Assembly: GCF_029213205.1 (NCBI RefSeq)
Contig: NZ_JARGNH010000003.1
Location: 62,001 to 126,000 of the forward strand
From: Pseudooceanicola sp.
GTDB lineage: Bacteria > Pseudomonadota > Alphaproteobacteria > Rhodobacterales > Rhodobacteraceae
Reading direction: 5' to 3'
Length of the DNA: 64,000 bases
How positions within the stretch are numbered: position 1 is the stretch's first letter; every line of letters begins with the position of its first letter. The notes under the pieces are model-generated. The model was not told the origin of the DNA, did no database searches, and was given only the letters and a program-made list of their open reading frames with translations. Below are positions 45,007 through 53,040 of this stretch, piece after piece. Made by a program: the position numbers and the translations under genes.

Positions 45007-45040
45007 CCTCCGGCGGGGATATTTTTGACCAGAGGAAGGG
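45007..45040. repeat. Rhodobacteraceae-type intergenic element, copy 3 (partial), overlapping the dut ribosome binding site
   Basis: The sequence GGGGATATTTTTGACCAGAG continuing into GAAGGG is the reverse-complement form of the first part of copy 1, lacking the GGGGGC hairpin. Its GAGGAAGGG end is the Shine-Dalgarno sequence of dut, 7-8 nt before the GTG start. Confidence 0.55.
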
Positions 45041-45046
45041 TGGACC

Positions 45047-45508
45047 GTGGGCGAGATTGCGATAGTGCGGCTTGATGGGTTTGACCCTGAGATCGGCCTG
45101 CCGAGCTATGCGACTGCGGGCGCGGCGGGGGCGGATCTTCGGGCGAATTTTCCGGCGGATGCGCGGGACGGCGTGCGACTTGCGCCCGGCGCAAGGGCGC
45201 TGGTGCCGACCGGGTTGGCGATGGCGATCCCCGAGGGATTTGAGGTGCAGATCCGGCCGCGGTCGGGGCTGGCGTTGAAGCACGGGGTGACCCTGGTCAA
45301 TGCGCCGGGGACGATCGACAGCGATTACCGGGGGCCGGTCGCGGTGATCCTGATCAATCTGGGTGAGCAGCCGTTTCAGGTGACCCATGGCGAGCGGATT
45401 GCGCAGATGGTGCTGGCACCGGTGACCCGGGCGCGGTTTGCCGAGGTCGGTGACCTTGATGAAACCGCGCGGGGGGGCGGCGGCTTTGGCTCCACCGGGC
45501 GCGGCTGA
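45047..45508 (+). CDS. dut: dUTP diphosphatase (GTG start)
   Basis: Trimeric dUTPase that keeps uracil out of DNA and supplies dUMP. The five motifs are visible in 153 residues: [45 protein letters not shown] and GGFGSTGRG. The GTG at 45047 is the start, with GAGGAAGGG supplied by the intergenic element upstream. The stop overlaps the ATG of the MoeB-like gene (TGATG). Confidence 0.97.
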   Translation: MGEIAIVRLDGFDPEIGLPSYATAGAAGADLRANFPADARDGVRLAPGARALVPTGLAMAIPEGFEVQIRPRSGLALKHGVTLVNAPGTIDSDYRGPVAVILINLGEQPFQVTHGERIAQMVLAPVTRARFAEVGDLDETARGGGGFGSTGRG

Positions 45509-46560
45509 TGCTGCTGGTTCTGGCTCTGGCGGCGGCGATCTGGTTCGGTGGCGGGTTTGTCGGGATCTCCCGCGGGCCGCGGATGGCGGTTCTGGCGGTC
45601 CTGGCCGGGGCGGTGGTGTTGGCGCAACTGACCCTGCCGCTGACGCATCCGCTCAGGCTGGCAACCGGCCGGTCGCTGGCGGGTTGGGCGATTCTGGCGG
45701 CGGTGGCGGCGCTGGTTCTGATCTATCGCTGGGGGCTGGGCCGTCTCAAGGCGCGGGCCGCTGGGCCGGCGGCAGCCCCCGATACGCCGCTGTTTTCCGA
45801 GGCTGAGCTCGAGCGCTATGCCCGCCATATCGTGCTGCGGGAATTGGGCGGTCCGGGGCAGAAGGCATTGAAACAGGCGCGGGTGCTGGTGATCGGCGCT
45901 GGCGGGCTCGGGGCTCCGGCGCTGATCTATCTCGGCGCGGCGGGGGTTGGCACCATCGGGGTGATCGACGACGATCTGGTCGAAAACGCCAATCTTCAGC
46001 GCCAGGTGATCCACCGCGCGGCCGATATCGGCATGCCAAAGGTGTTTTCCGCCGAAGCCGCGCTCAGGGCGCAGAACCCGCATATTGCGATCCGCCCCTA
46101 CAACCGCCGCCTCGACGCAGAAAACGCCGCCGCGCTGTTTGCCGATTATGATCTGATCCTCGACGGCACCGATGATTTCGCGACCCGCTATCTGGCCAAC
46201 CGCACCGCCGTTGCGCAGGGCAAGCCGCTGATTTCCGGCGCCTTGTCGCAATGGGAAGGGCAGGTGAGCGTGTTTGACCCAGGCAAGGGCGCGCCCTGCT
46301 ATCAATGCATCTTTCCGCAGGCGCCGGCCCCTGGGCTGGCGCCCACCTGCGCCGAGGCCGGGGTGCTGGGCCCGCTGCCCGGCGTGGTCGGGGCGATGAT
46401 GGCGGTTGAGGCGGTGAAGGTGATCACCGGCGCCGGGGCGGCGCTGCGCGGTCAGATGCTGATCTATGATGCGCTTTGGGGCGAGACCCGCAAGATCGGG
46501 TTGAAACGGCGCGACGATTGCCCGGTTTGCGGGCTGGAAAGCGGCGTCGCGCGGGCCTAG
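45508..46560 (+). CDS. MoeB/ThiF/HesA-family adenylyltransferase with N-terminal membrane segments
   Basis: An E1-like enzyme that adenylates the C-terminus of a sulfur-carrier protein (MoaD or ThiS type). Residues 1-80 hold three hydrophobic segments, then GAGGLGAPALIYLGAAGVG at about 135-153, NLQRQ, DGTDDFATRYLAN and zinc-type CYQC/CPVC pairs. PTCAEAGVLGPLPGVVG is the typical crossover region. The 350-residue length reflects the membrane extension, which MoeB and ThiF normally lack. Overlap with dut is 1 bp. Which carrier it serves is not shown by the neighbours. Confidence 0.88.
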   Translation: MLLVLALAAAIWFGGGFVGISRGPRMAVLAVLAGAVVLAQLTLPLTHPLRLATGRSLAGWAILAAVAALVLIYRWGLGRLKARAAGPAAAPDTPLFSEAELERYARHIVLRELGGPGQKALKQARVLVIGAGGLGAPALIYLGAAGVGTIGVIDDDLVENANLQRQVIHRAADIGMPKVFSAEAALRAQNPHIAIRPYNRRLDAENAAALFADYDLILDGTDDFATRYLANRTAVAQGKPLISGALSQWEGQVSVFDPGKGAPCYQCIFPQAPAPGLAPTCAEAGVLGPLPGVVGAMMAVEAVKVITGAGAALRGQMLIYDALWGETRKIGLKRRDDCPVCGLESGVARA

Positions 46561-46582
46561 GTTGCGGGCAAAGGAGCCCCGC

Positions 46583-48610
46583 ATGAGCAACCCCCTTCTG
46601 TCCGCCTGGGACACCCCGTTTCAATTCCCCGCCTTTGACCGGATCGCCGACAGCGATTTCGCCCCGGCGCTGGATCAGGCCCTGGCGGCGCATGACGCGG
46701 AAATCGCCGCGATCGTCGCCAATCCCGCCGCACCGGATTTCGAAAACACCATCGCCGCGCTGGAGGCCTCGGGCGAATTGCTCGACCGGGTTCTGTCGCC
46801 GTTCTTTGCGCTGTCTGGCGCCGACAGCACCCCGGCCCGCGAGGCGTTGCAGCGCGACTTCTCGCCGAAGCTGGCCAAGCATTTCGCGGCGATTTCCGCC
46901 AATACGGCACTGTATGATCGGGTGCGGCGAGTCTGGGAGGCGCGCGACGACCTCGGGCTTGATCGCGAGGATGCGCGCGAGCTCTACCTCGTGCATCGTG
47001 GCTATGTCCGTGCCGGGGCGGCGCTGACCGGTGCCGGGGCCGAGCGGATGCAGGCGATCAAGGAGCGGCTGGCGGTGCTGGGCACTGCCTTTACCCAGAA
47101 CCTGCTGGCGGATGAGCGTGAATGGTTCATGGATCTGGCCGAGGCTGATCTGCAGGGGCTGCCGGAATTCCTGATTTCCTCGGCCCGGGCGGCTGGGGTG
47201 GAAAAGGCGCGGCCCGGCCCGGTGATCACCCTGTCGCGGTCGCTGATCGTGCCGTTCCTGCAATACAGCCCGCGCCGCGATCTGCGCGAACAGGCCTGGC
47301 GGGCCTGGGTGTCGCGCGGCGAGATGGGCGGGGCAACCGACAACCGCGCCCATGCGGCCGAGATTCTGGCGCTGCGCGAGGAACGGGCGCAGTTGCTGGG
47401 CTATGCGAATTTTGCCGCCTACAAGCTGGAAACCGAAATGGCGGGCGATGCGCAATCGGTCCGTGATCTGTTGATGCAGGTCTGGAAACCGGCGCGGGCG
47501 CGAGCTGAGGCCGATCAGGCGATCCTGGCCGACATGGCCGCCGAGGACGGGCTGAACGGCGCGTTTGAGGCCTGGGACTGGCGCTATTACTCTGAAAAGC
47601 GGCGCAAGGCGGTGCATGATCTGGATGACGCCGCGTTGAAGCCCTATCTGCAACTCGACCGGATGATCGAGGCGGCTTTCGATTGCGCCAACCGGCTGTT
47701 CGGGCTGGAGTTTTCCCCGATCGATCTGCCCGTCTACCACCCCGATGCCCGCACCTGGGAGGTGACGCGCAAGGGCAAGCATGTCGCGATCTTCCTCGGC
47801 GATTATTTCGCGCGCGGCTCAAAACGCTCCGGTGCCTGGTGTTCGGCGATCCGGTCGCAAGCGGTTCGACCGCGGCCACAGACGCCGATCGTGGTGAATG
47901 TCTGCAACTTTGCCAAACCGCCCGCGGGGCAGGCGGCCCTGCTGTCCTATGATGACGCGCGCACCCTGTTCCACGAATTCGGTCATGCGCTGCATCAGAT
48001 GCTGTCGGATGTGCGCTGGGAGGGTGTTTCGGGCACCTCCGTCGCGCGCGATTTCGTCGAGCTGCCGAGCCAGCTTTATGAGCATTGGCTGGAGGTGCCC
48101 GAGGTGCTGCAGCGCTTTGCCACCCATATCGACACCGGAGAAGCGATGCCACAGGCGATGCTGGACAAGGTGTTGGGGGCGGCGAATTACGACCAGGGCT
48201 TCCAGACGGTGGAATATGTCGCCTCGGCCCTCGTCGATCTGGAGTTTCATGACGGTGCCGCACCCGCCGACCCGATGGCGAAACAGGCCGAGGTGCTGGC
48301 CGATCTGGGGATGCCCAAGGCCATCGTGATGCGCCACGCGACGCCGAATTTCGCGCATGTGTTCTCGGGCGATGGCTATTCCTCGGGCTATTACAGCTAC
48401 ATGTGGTCCGAGGTGATGGATGCTGACGCCTTTGCCGCCTTCGAGGAGGCCGGCGGGGCGTTTGACCCGGACGTGGCGGGCAGGCTTGAGGAATTCATCC
48501 TCTCCAAAGGCGGCTCGGAAGAGGCGGAGGTGCTTTATAAGCGGTTCCGTGGCCGGTTGCCGGGGGTCGAGGCGCTGCTGAAGGGGCGCGGGCTGGACCA
48601 GGCGGGATGA
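46583..48610 (+). CDS. M3-family zinc metallopeptidase (oligopeptidase A/Dcp-like)
   Basis: A 675-residue thimet-type peptidase that trims short peptides. The zinc site is H464-E465-F466-G467-H468 in LFHEFGHALHQML, with the downstream FVELPSQLYEHWL providing the third ligand Glu. The N-terminal helical lid spans about 1-230. Start 46583 follows AAAGGAG. No signal peptide is seen, so it is cytoplasmic. It follows the MoeB-like gene by 22 bp but need not be functionally linked. Confidence 0.95.
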   Translation: MSNPLLSAWDTPFQFPAFDRIADSDFAPALDQALAAHDAEIAAIVANPAAPDFENTIAALEASGELLDRVLSPFFALSGADSTPAREALQRDFSPKLAKHFAAISANTALYDRVRRVWEARDDLGLDREDARELYLVHRGYVRAGAALTGAGAERMQAIKERLAVLGTAFTQNLLADEREWFMDLAEADLQGLPEFLISSARAAGVEKARPGPVITLSRSLIVPFLQYSPRRDLREQAWRAWVSRGEMGGATDNRAHAAEILALREERAQLLGYANFAAYKLETEMAGDAQSVRDLLMQVWKPARARAEADQAILADMAAEDGLNGAFEAWDWRYYSEKRRKAVHDLDDAALKPYLQLDRMIEAAFDCANRLFGLEFSPIDLPVYHPDARTWEVTRKGKHVAIFLGDYFARGSKRSGAWCSAIRSQAVRPRPQTPIVVNVCNFAKPPAGQAALLSYDDARTLFHEFGHALHQMLSDVRWEGVSGTSVARDFVELPSQLYEHWLEVPEVLQRFATHIDTGEAMPQAMLDKVLGAANYDQGFQTVEYVASALVDLEFHDGAAPADPMAKQAEVLADLGMPKAIVMRHATPNFAHVFSGDGYSSGYYSYMWSEVMDADAFAAFEEAGGAFDPDVAGRLEEFILSKGGSEEAEVLYKRFRGRLPGVEALLKGRGLDQAG

Positions 48611-48808
48611 TCCGGGAGGCACCGCTCGCCAATTTCCGAGACAGGGCAGGGCGCCCGGTTTCGAGGAGCGATATCGCCTCGGTGACCGCCACCGACGGAA
48701 GGCAACGCAACCCACTGGCTGAGGGCGGCGACTGGACGCAGAGGCAAAGCTGACTGTTCCACCCTTGGGCTGTGCTGTCTTTGCTCAGGCGCGGTTTGCG
48801 CTGAATTG

Positions 48809-48837
48809 TTGACCGGTGCGATCCCAACCAATATCAG
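48809..48837 (+). promoter_or_regulatory. Predicted promoter of the riboswitch-gdx unit
   Basis: TTGACC (48809-48814) and TATCAG (48832-48837) with 17-nt spacing would start transcription near 48844, exactly at the first riboswitch hairpin. Confidence 0.5.
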
Positions 48838-48843
48838 AGGCTC

Positions 48844-48887
48844 AGGCGGGACGACCCGCTTTTCCAAATCATTCCGGGACGGCCCGG
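48844..48887 (+). ncRNA. Guanidine-II (mini-ykkC) riboswitch
   Basis: Two short hairpins with the class-defining ACGR loops. P1 is GCGGG-ACGA-CCCGC (48846-48859, extendable by G-U and A-U pairs to 48844-48861). P2 is CCGGG-ACGG-CCCGG (48874-48887). The linker is 14 nt. P2 ends 6 nt before the purine-rich AGAGAG ribosome-binding stretch of a Gdx/SugE-type gene. Guanidine binding is known to stabilise such hairpin pairs and free the ribosome binding site. Sequence, order and downstream gene all agree. Confidence 0.85.
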
Positions 48888-48908
48888 CCCAGTAGAGAGC
48901 GCCGTCTC

Positions 48909-49232
48909 ATGGCTTGGATTTACCTTGTCTCCGCAGGGGTTCTGGAAATTGTCTGGGCGTTCTATATGAAGAAATCTGCTGGTTTCACGCTCATCGTGCC
49001 CAGCACGATTACCATCGTCGCGATGAGTGCGAGCTTCATCTTGCTCTCGATCGCGATGCGATCGCTTCCACTCGGCACCGCCTACACGATCTGGACCGGC
49101 ATTGGTGCCGTCGGGGCGTTCGTCGTTGGCGTTGTCGTGCTGGGAGAATCCCTGACGACAATGCGTTTGATCGCGGCGCTTCTGATCGTCGCGGGGATTG
49201 TGCTGATGAAGGTTTCCAGCGCCGCAGCATAG
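48909..49232 (+). CDS. gdx: SMR-family guanidinium exporter (Gdx/SugE type)
   Basis: A 107-residue four-helix small multidrug-resistance protein exporting guanidinium in exchange for protons. The conserved Glu is E13 in AGVLEIVWAFYMKKSAGF, and GTAYTIWTGIGAVGA is the hallmark of the Gdx subtype rather than the EmrE subtype. Start 48909 is set by family alignment and follows the guanidine-II riboswitch directly, which independently supports the substrate. By eye its GC content is lower than that of neighbours, which may indicate transfer. Confidence 0.93.
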   Translation: MAWIYLVSAGVLEIVWAFYMKKSAGFTLIVPSTITIVAMSASFILLSIAMRSLPLGTAYTIWTGIGAVGAFVVGVVVLGESLTTMRLIAALLIVAGIVLMKVSSAAA

Positions 49233-49560
49233 GGCTGTCTCTGGCCCCCCCTGTCTGCGCGTGGAGGCCCTGCCGAAGGGCGCGGGCTGGACGGGGTGGG
49301 GTGTGAGTTTGGGGCGGTTGGCCGGGTGGTGCCGTAGCACCTTTCTGAGACAGGCCCGCGCGGTCATCGGACGTGTTCTTGTGGCCTCGGCTTCGTCCAT
49401 TCGCAGACCAGCCCTGGCAAGCTTGGCGACAAGCCGCGCGCCGCCGTGTTCGCGGGGCGGCCCCCTTTTCGGCGCTTGCAAGCCATCGCCCGCCGGGCAA
49501 GGGGCGATGCCCGGCGGCCTGCGGCCCGTGAGTCCGCGCCTGTGTGCCGCCGCCCCAATC
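49233..49560. other. 328-bp gap with GC-rich stem-loops, no gene seen
   Basis: No convincing coding frame. Near the end, CGCCGGGCA (49491-49499) and TGCCCGGCG (49508-49516) form a perfect 9-bp stem with an 8-nt loop, 45 bp beyond the alpha/beta hydrolase stop (minus). It could terminate either convergent transcript. The middle (49260-49440) shows nothing I can name. Confidence 0.55.
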
Positions 49561-50409
49561 TCACCCTGCCTTGCGGATCTCCTCCAGCACCGGTTTCAGA
49601 TAGGTCAGAAACACCTCCGGGTTTTCCGACATCGGGAAATGGCCCATCTTCGGCATCACTGTCACCTCGATCCCCAGCCGGGCGGCGAGTTCCTGACTGT
49701 CCTCGGGCCGGCAGGAGAAATCATATTCCCCGGTCAGCAGGTGCAGCGGGCATTTCGAGAGGTCGATCTTGTCGATCTCGGCCCGGAAATCGCCGTCGAT
49801 CTGGTAAAAGAACAGATCGCCTTTGAACACGCCCGGCCCGCCCTGCATGTAATGCCAACGGGTCTCGTCCTTATGTGTCAGCGGGCTGTTCGGGGCCATC
49901 AGCCCGTCGGCAAAGGAGCCGCAGACCCGGCCGCCATGCACGTCGGGGCGGTCCAGCCAGTCGGCGTCGTAATAGCGCGGCACATGGGCGGCGCATTGCA
50001 GGCCGATCAGGGCGCGGAACGCCTCTGGATGGCGTTTGGCCAGATGCAGCACGATCCGTCCGCCGATCGAACAGCCCATGGCGACCGGGCGCTCCAGACC
50101 CATCGCCTGACAAAACGCCATGATCTGCGCGACATAGGTTTCGGAGGTCAGGGCATACTCGTCATCCACCGTCCCTGGCGCCGGGCTGGATTTGCCGTGG
50201 CGCGGCATGTCGAACACCATGACACGGTACTGTGCGGTCACCTCGGGATCGTTCAGGATCGCGCGGAACTGGCGCCCGTCGCTGCCTGCGGTGTGCAGGC
50301 AGACCAGCGGGATGCCCTGGCCGGCTTCCTCCCAATAGATGCGATGCGACACGCCTTCGATGTCGATATGGGCGTAGCGGCCAAGGATCGGTTCGATACG
50401 GATGCTCAT
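49561..50409 (-). CDS. Alpha/beta hydrolase
   Basis: A 282-residue alpha/beta-hydrolase. The nucleophile elbow is GCSIGG with S114; the oxyanion region is LVCLHTAGSDGRQF (about residues 35-48). The acid is probably D in LLTGEYDFSCRPED, and the His is in MPKMGHFPMSENPE. Start 50409 overlaps the stop of the SCP2-like gene by 4 bp (ATGA), so the two were built as a coupled pair. Substrate unknown; meta-cleavage-type or lactone hydrolases look similar. Confidence 0.9.
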   Translation of the reverse strand: MSIRIEPILGRYAHIDIEGVSHRIYWEEAGQGIPLVCLHTAGSDGRQFRAILNDPEVTAQYRVMVFDMPRHGKSSPAPGTVDDEYALTSETYVAQIMAFCQAMGLERPVAMGCSIGGRIVLHLAKRHPEAFRALIGLQCAAHVPRYYDADWLDRPDVHGGRVCGSFADGLMAPNSPLTHKDETRWHYMQGGPGVFKGDLFFYQIDGDFRAEIDKIDLSKCPLHLLTGEYDFSCRPEDSQELAARLGIEVTVMPKMGHFPMSENPEVFLTYLKPVLEEIRKAG

Positions 50410-50771
50410 TGCGCCACCTCCGGGCGCAGCGACGCCAGCAGGCGTTTGATATAAAGCAGGTTCTGCATCATCGGCAGCAGGTTGCCCTCAAACCGGATCG
50501 CCTCGGCGCGCAGCAGGGCAAAGATGTCGTGATAGCCGGGCCGCGGCAGAGGTGCGAGGAATTCGGCCCAGGCCTCGGGCGCGGCGGCCAGCCTTGTATC
50601 TCAGGAGGCCATCACATGCGGGCCGCTGTCGGTGGCGGTCACCGCGCCTTCGCGGATGGTGACCAGCGTGTCGGTGTCGCCCGCGCGCAGCATCAGGCGC
50701 ATATCAAGCTGCGGCGCCATTGCCGCCAGGGCGCTGCCGGGGGCGGCGGTTCGGGTCAAATCCTGAAACAT
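50406..50771 (-). pseudogene. SCP2 sterol-binding-like protein gene with in-frame TGA
   Basis: The frame starts at 50771 (MFQDLTRTAAPGSALAAM) behind AGGAGGAGG. After 56 codons it meets TGA at 50601-50603, then continues in the same frame for 64 more codons (DTRLAAAPEAWAEFLAPL to LLASLRPEVAQ) to a TGA that overlaps the next gene's ATG. The joined 121-residue product looks like one small SCP2/SCPx sterol-carrier-type domain (LAPLPRPGYHDIFAL, RFEGNLLPMMQNLLYIKRLL). TGG to TGA (Trp to stop, SWDTRL) would explain it. Sequencing error and readthrough are alternatives. Confidence 0.7.
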
Positions 50772-50910
50772 CTTTTCTCCTCCTCCTATCGTTGCGACGC
50801 AGTCTAGCGCCGTGTCGGGCGACCGTAAGCGCAAACTTGTGATCGCCCGGGCTTCGCAAGTCCGGCGGGATCGGCTAAGTTGCGCGGCAACACCGCCTCA
50901 AGGCAGGGAC

Positions 50911-52143
50911 ATGAGCAGGCTGATCCATCACATTCTGGGCGCGCTGGTGCTGGCACTGGCCACAACGGCACCGCTAAGCGGGCAAGAGCGGGATTTCACC
51001 GCCTTGGCCCGCGTCGACATGAGCCAGAGCCAGATCACCGATGCCGGTGCCGGGCTGAGCGTCGAGCTGACCCTCAGCCAGGGGGTGCCCTGGCGGGCCT
51101 TTACCCTGACCGATCCGCCGCGTGCGGTGTTCGATTTCCGCGAGGTCGACTGGACCGGCGTCGACAAGCGGGCGCTGCTGAATGCTGACCGGGCCACCGA
51201 TCTGCGTTTTGGCGTGTTCCGGCCCGGCTGGTCGCGGCTGGTGCTGGATCTGGCCGGGCCGCTGGCGCTGGACCGCACCGGGATGAGTATTGCAGAGGAC
51301 AGCGGCCGCGCCCGGTTGACCGCGCGGTTCCTGCCCGCCACCGTCGCCGATTTCGCCGCCGTCTCAGGCGCGCCGCCGGATGGTCCCGGCTGGGCGATGG
51401 CGCAGGATGGCAGCAAGGCGCCACCCAAGGGGCGCAGCGGGCCGCTGGTCGTGGTGATTGACGCCGGGCATGGCGGCATCGATCCGGGGGCCGAACGCGA
51501 AGGGCTGGTGGAAAAAGACCTGATGCTGGCGCTGGCCCGGGAAATGTCGGAAACCCTGATCCGCGCCGGGGGCATCGAGGTGGTGCTGACCCGAAACGAC
51601 GACAGCTTTGTCTCGCTCGAACGCCGGGTCGAGATCGCGCATGAAGTCGGTGCCCATGTGTTCTTGTCGCTGCATGCCGACGCGCTGGCCGAGGGGCGGG
51701 CGCGCGGTGCGGTGGTCCACACCCTGTCGGACACCGCCACGGATGCGGCCTCGGCCAAGCTGGCCGAGCGCCATGATCGCGACGATATCCTTTCAGGCAT
51801 CGATTTGTCGGGCAAGGCTGACGAGGTGGCGGATGTGCTGCTTGACCTGGCGCGGCTGGAAACCCGGCCGCGCACCGACCGGCTGGCCGATGCGCTGGTC
51901 GCCGCCCTGCGAGCCGCCGGGGCACCGTTGAATTCGCACGCGCAGCGCTCGGCCGGATTTTCGGTGCTGAAGGCCGCCGATATCCCCTCGGTGCTGATCG
52001 AGGTCGGGTTCCTATCGGACAAGCGCGACCGCGCCAACCTGAACGACCCGGCGTTTCGTGCGCGTGTTGCCGGTGCCGTTCGCGATGCGTTGGCGGTCTG
52101 GCTGCGCGAGGATGCGGCGCTGGCGCCATTGGTCCGGCAATAG
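50911..52143 (+). CDS. N-acetylmuramoyl-L-alanine amidase with AMIN domain (AmiC-like)
   Basis: Periplasmic zinc amidase that cleaves the amide between muramic acid and the stem peptide at division sites. In 410 residues: a signal peptide (HHILGALVLALATTAPLSGQ), an AMIN domain (about 25-140), and an Amidase_3 domain (about 170-405). The latter has VVIDAGHGGIDPGAE (zinc His), a Glu in RRVEIAHEVGAHVFLSLHAD and VLIEVGFLSDKRDR near the end. Start 50911 is set by the signal peptide and AGGCAGGGAC. An EnvC/NlpD activator is not in the window. Confidence 0.93.
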   Translation: MSRLIHHILGALVLALATTAPLSGQERDFTALARVDMSQSQITDAGAGLSVELTLSQGVPWRAFTLTDPPRAVFDFREVDWTGVDKRALLNADRATDLRFGVFRPGWSRLVLDLAGPLALDRTGMSIAEDSGRARLTARFLPATVADFAAVSGAPPDGPGWAMAQDGSKAPPKGRSGPLVVVIDAGHGGIDPGAEREGLVEKDLMLALAREMSETLIRAGGIEVVLTRNDDSFVSLERRVEIAHEVGAHVFLSLHADALAEGRARGAVVHTLSDTATDAASAKLAERHDRDDILSGIDLSGKADEVADVLLDLARLETRPRTDRLADALVAALRAAGAPLNSHAQRSAGFSVLKAADIPSVLIEVGFLSDKRDRANLNDPAFRARVAGAVRDALAVWLREDAALAPLVRQ

Positions 52144-52248
52144 CCGTATCGGGCGCTTTGGCGCGGGCTTTGCGGCGATCATCGCGAAAATCATTGTTTG
52201 GTGGGCCGAAAACCGGTCTCCTGAGCGCAGAGAGCAGGAGGAGGCCCG

Positions 52249-53028
52249 ATGCCTGACACCCCGAAATCCGGCGTGCCGCCGATCCGCAAGGTCGATTTCG
52301 CGATGCTGGCCACCGCGCTGCGCCGGGCGCTGCGCGACATGGCCCGGGCGCCGCTGCACGGGCTGGTCTTTTCGGCGCCCTATGTGGCCATCGGCTGGCT
52401 GCTGGTCTGGATCACCTATGCCACCGGGCAGAGCTATTGGCTGATCTTCGCCGCCGTGTCTTTCCCGCTGATCGGTCCCTTTGCGGCGGTCGGGCTTTAT
52501 GACGTGTCGCGGCGCATTGAACAGCAGCGCAGCCTGGCGCTTGGCCCGATCCTGACCGTGGTGACCCGGCAGAGCCGTCGGCAATTGCCCTCGCTCTGCG
52601 CCATCATCGTGTTTCTGTTTCTGTTCTGGTTCTTCATCGGCCATATGATCTTTGCGCTGTTCATGGGGCTGTCGGTGATGACCAATGTCTCATCCTCCTA
52701 CGACGTGTTCCTGACCATCAACGGGCTGACCATGCTGGCGGTCGGCACCATCGTCGGCGCCGGATTCGCGCTGCTGCTTTACATGATCACCGTGATTGCG
52801 TTGCCGCTGCTGCTGGACCGCGAGGTCGATTTCGTCACCGCGATGATCATCTCTTTCACCACGGTCACGCTGAACCCGGTGCCGATGCTGGCCTGGGGCG
52901 TGTTCATCGCCCTGACGACTTTTGTCGCGATGCTGCCGGGATTCCTGGGTTTGTTCGTGACCCTGCCGCTGCTTGGTCATGCCACCTGGCATCTTTACGA
53001 CCAGATCGCCGGGGAACCGGCGGGCTGA
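52249..53028 (+). CDS. DUF2189-like integral membrane protein
   Basis: A 259-residue protein with about six membrane segments, beginning after a short cytoplasmic stretch (PPIRKVDFAMLATALRRALRDM). The pattern APLHGLVFSAPYVAIGW, FPLIGPFAAVGLYDVSRRIE and VDFVTAMIISFTTVTLNPVPM fits the DUF2189 family of unknown function. AGGAGGAGG precedes the ATG at 52249. It converges with tamB, with only 12 bp between stops. Confidence 0.82.
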   Translation: MPDTPKSGVPPIRKVDFAMLATALRRALRDMARAPLHGLVFSAPYVAIGWLLVWITYATGQSYWLIFAAVSFPLIGPFAAVGLYDVSRRIEQQRSLALGPILTVVTRQSRRQLPSLCAIIVFLFLFWFFIGHMIFALFMGLSVMTNVSSSYDVFLTINGLTMLAVGTIVGAGFALLLYMITVIALPLLLDREVDFVTAMIISFTTVTLNPVPMLAWGVFIALTTFVAMLPGFLGLFVTLPLLGHATWHLYDQIAGEPAG

Positions 53029-53040
53029 ACCTGCCCGGGT

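Noticed and set aside
48909-49232. The SMR protein as a quaternary-ammonium (EmrE-type) multidrug pump
   Set aside because: The GTAYTIWTGIGAVGA stretch and the guanidine-II riboswitch both point to the guanidinium-specific Gdx subtype.
50601-50603. TGA in the SCP2-like gene as a selenocysteine codon
   Set aside because: No selenocysteine insertion hairpin is visible directly after it, the family has no conserved Cys/Sec there, and the following residues fit a Trp (SWDTRL).
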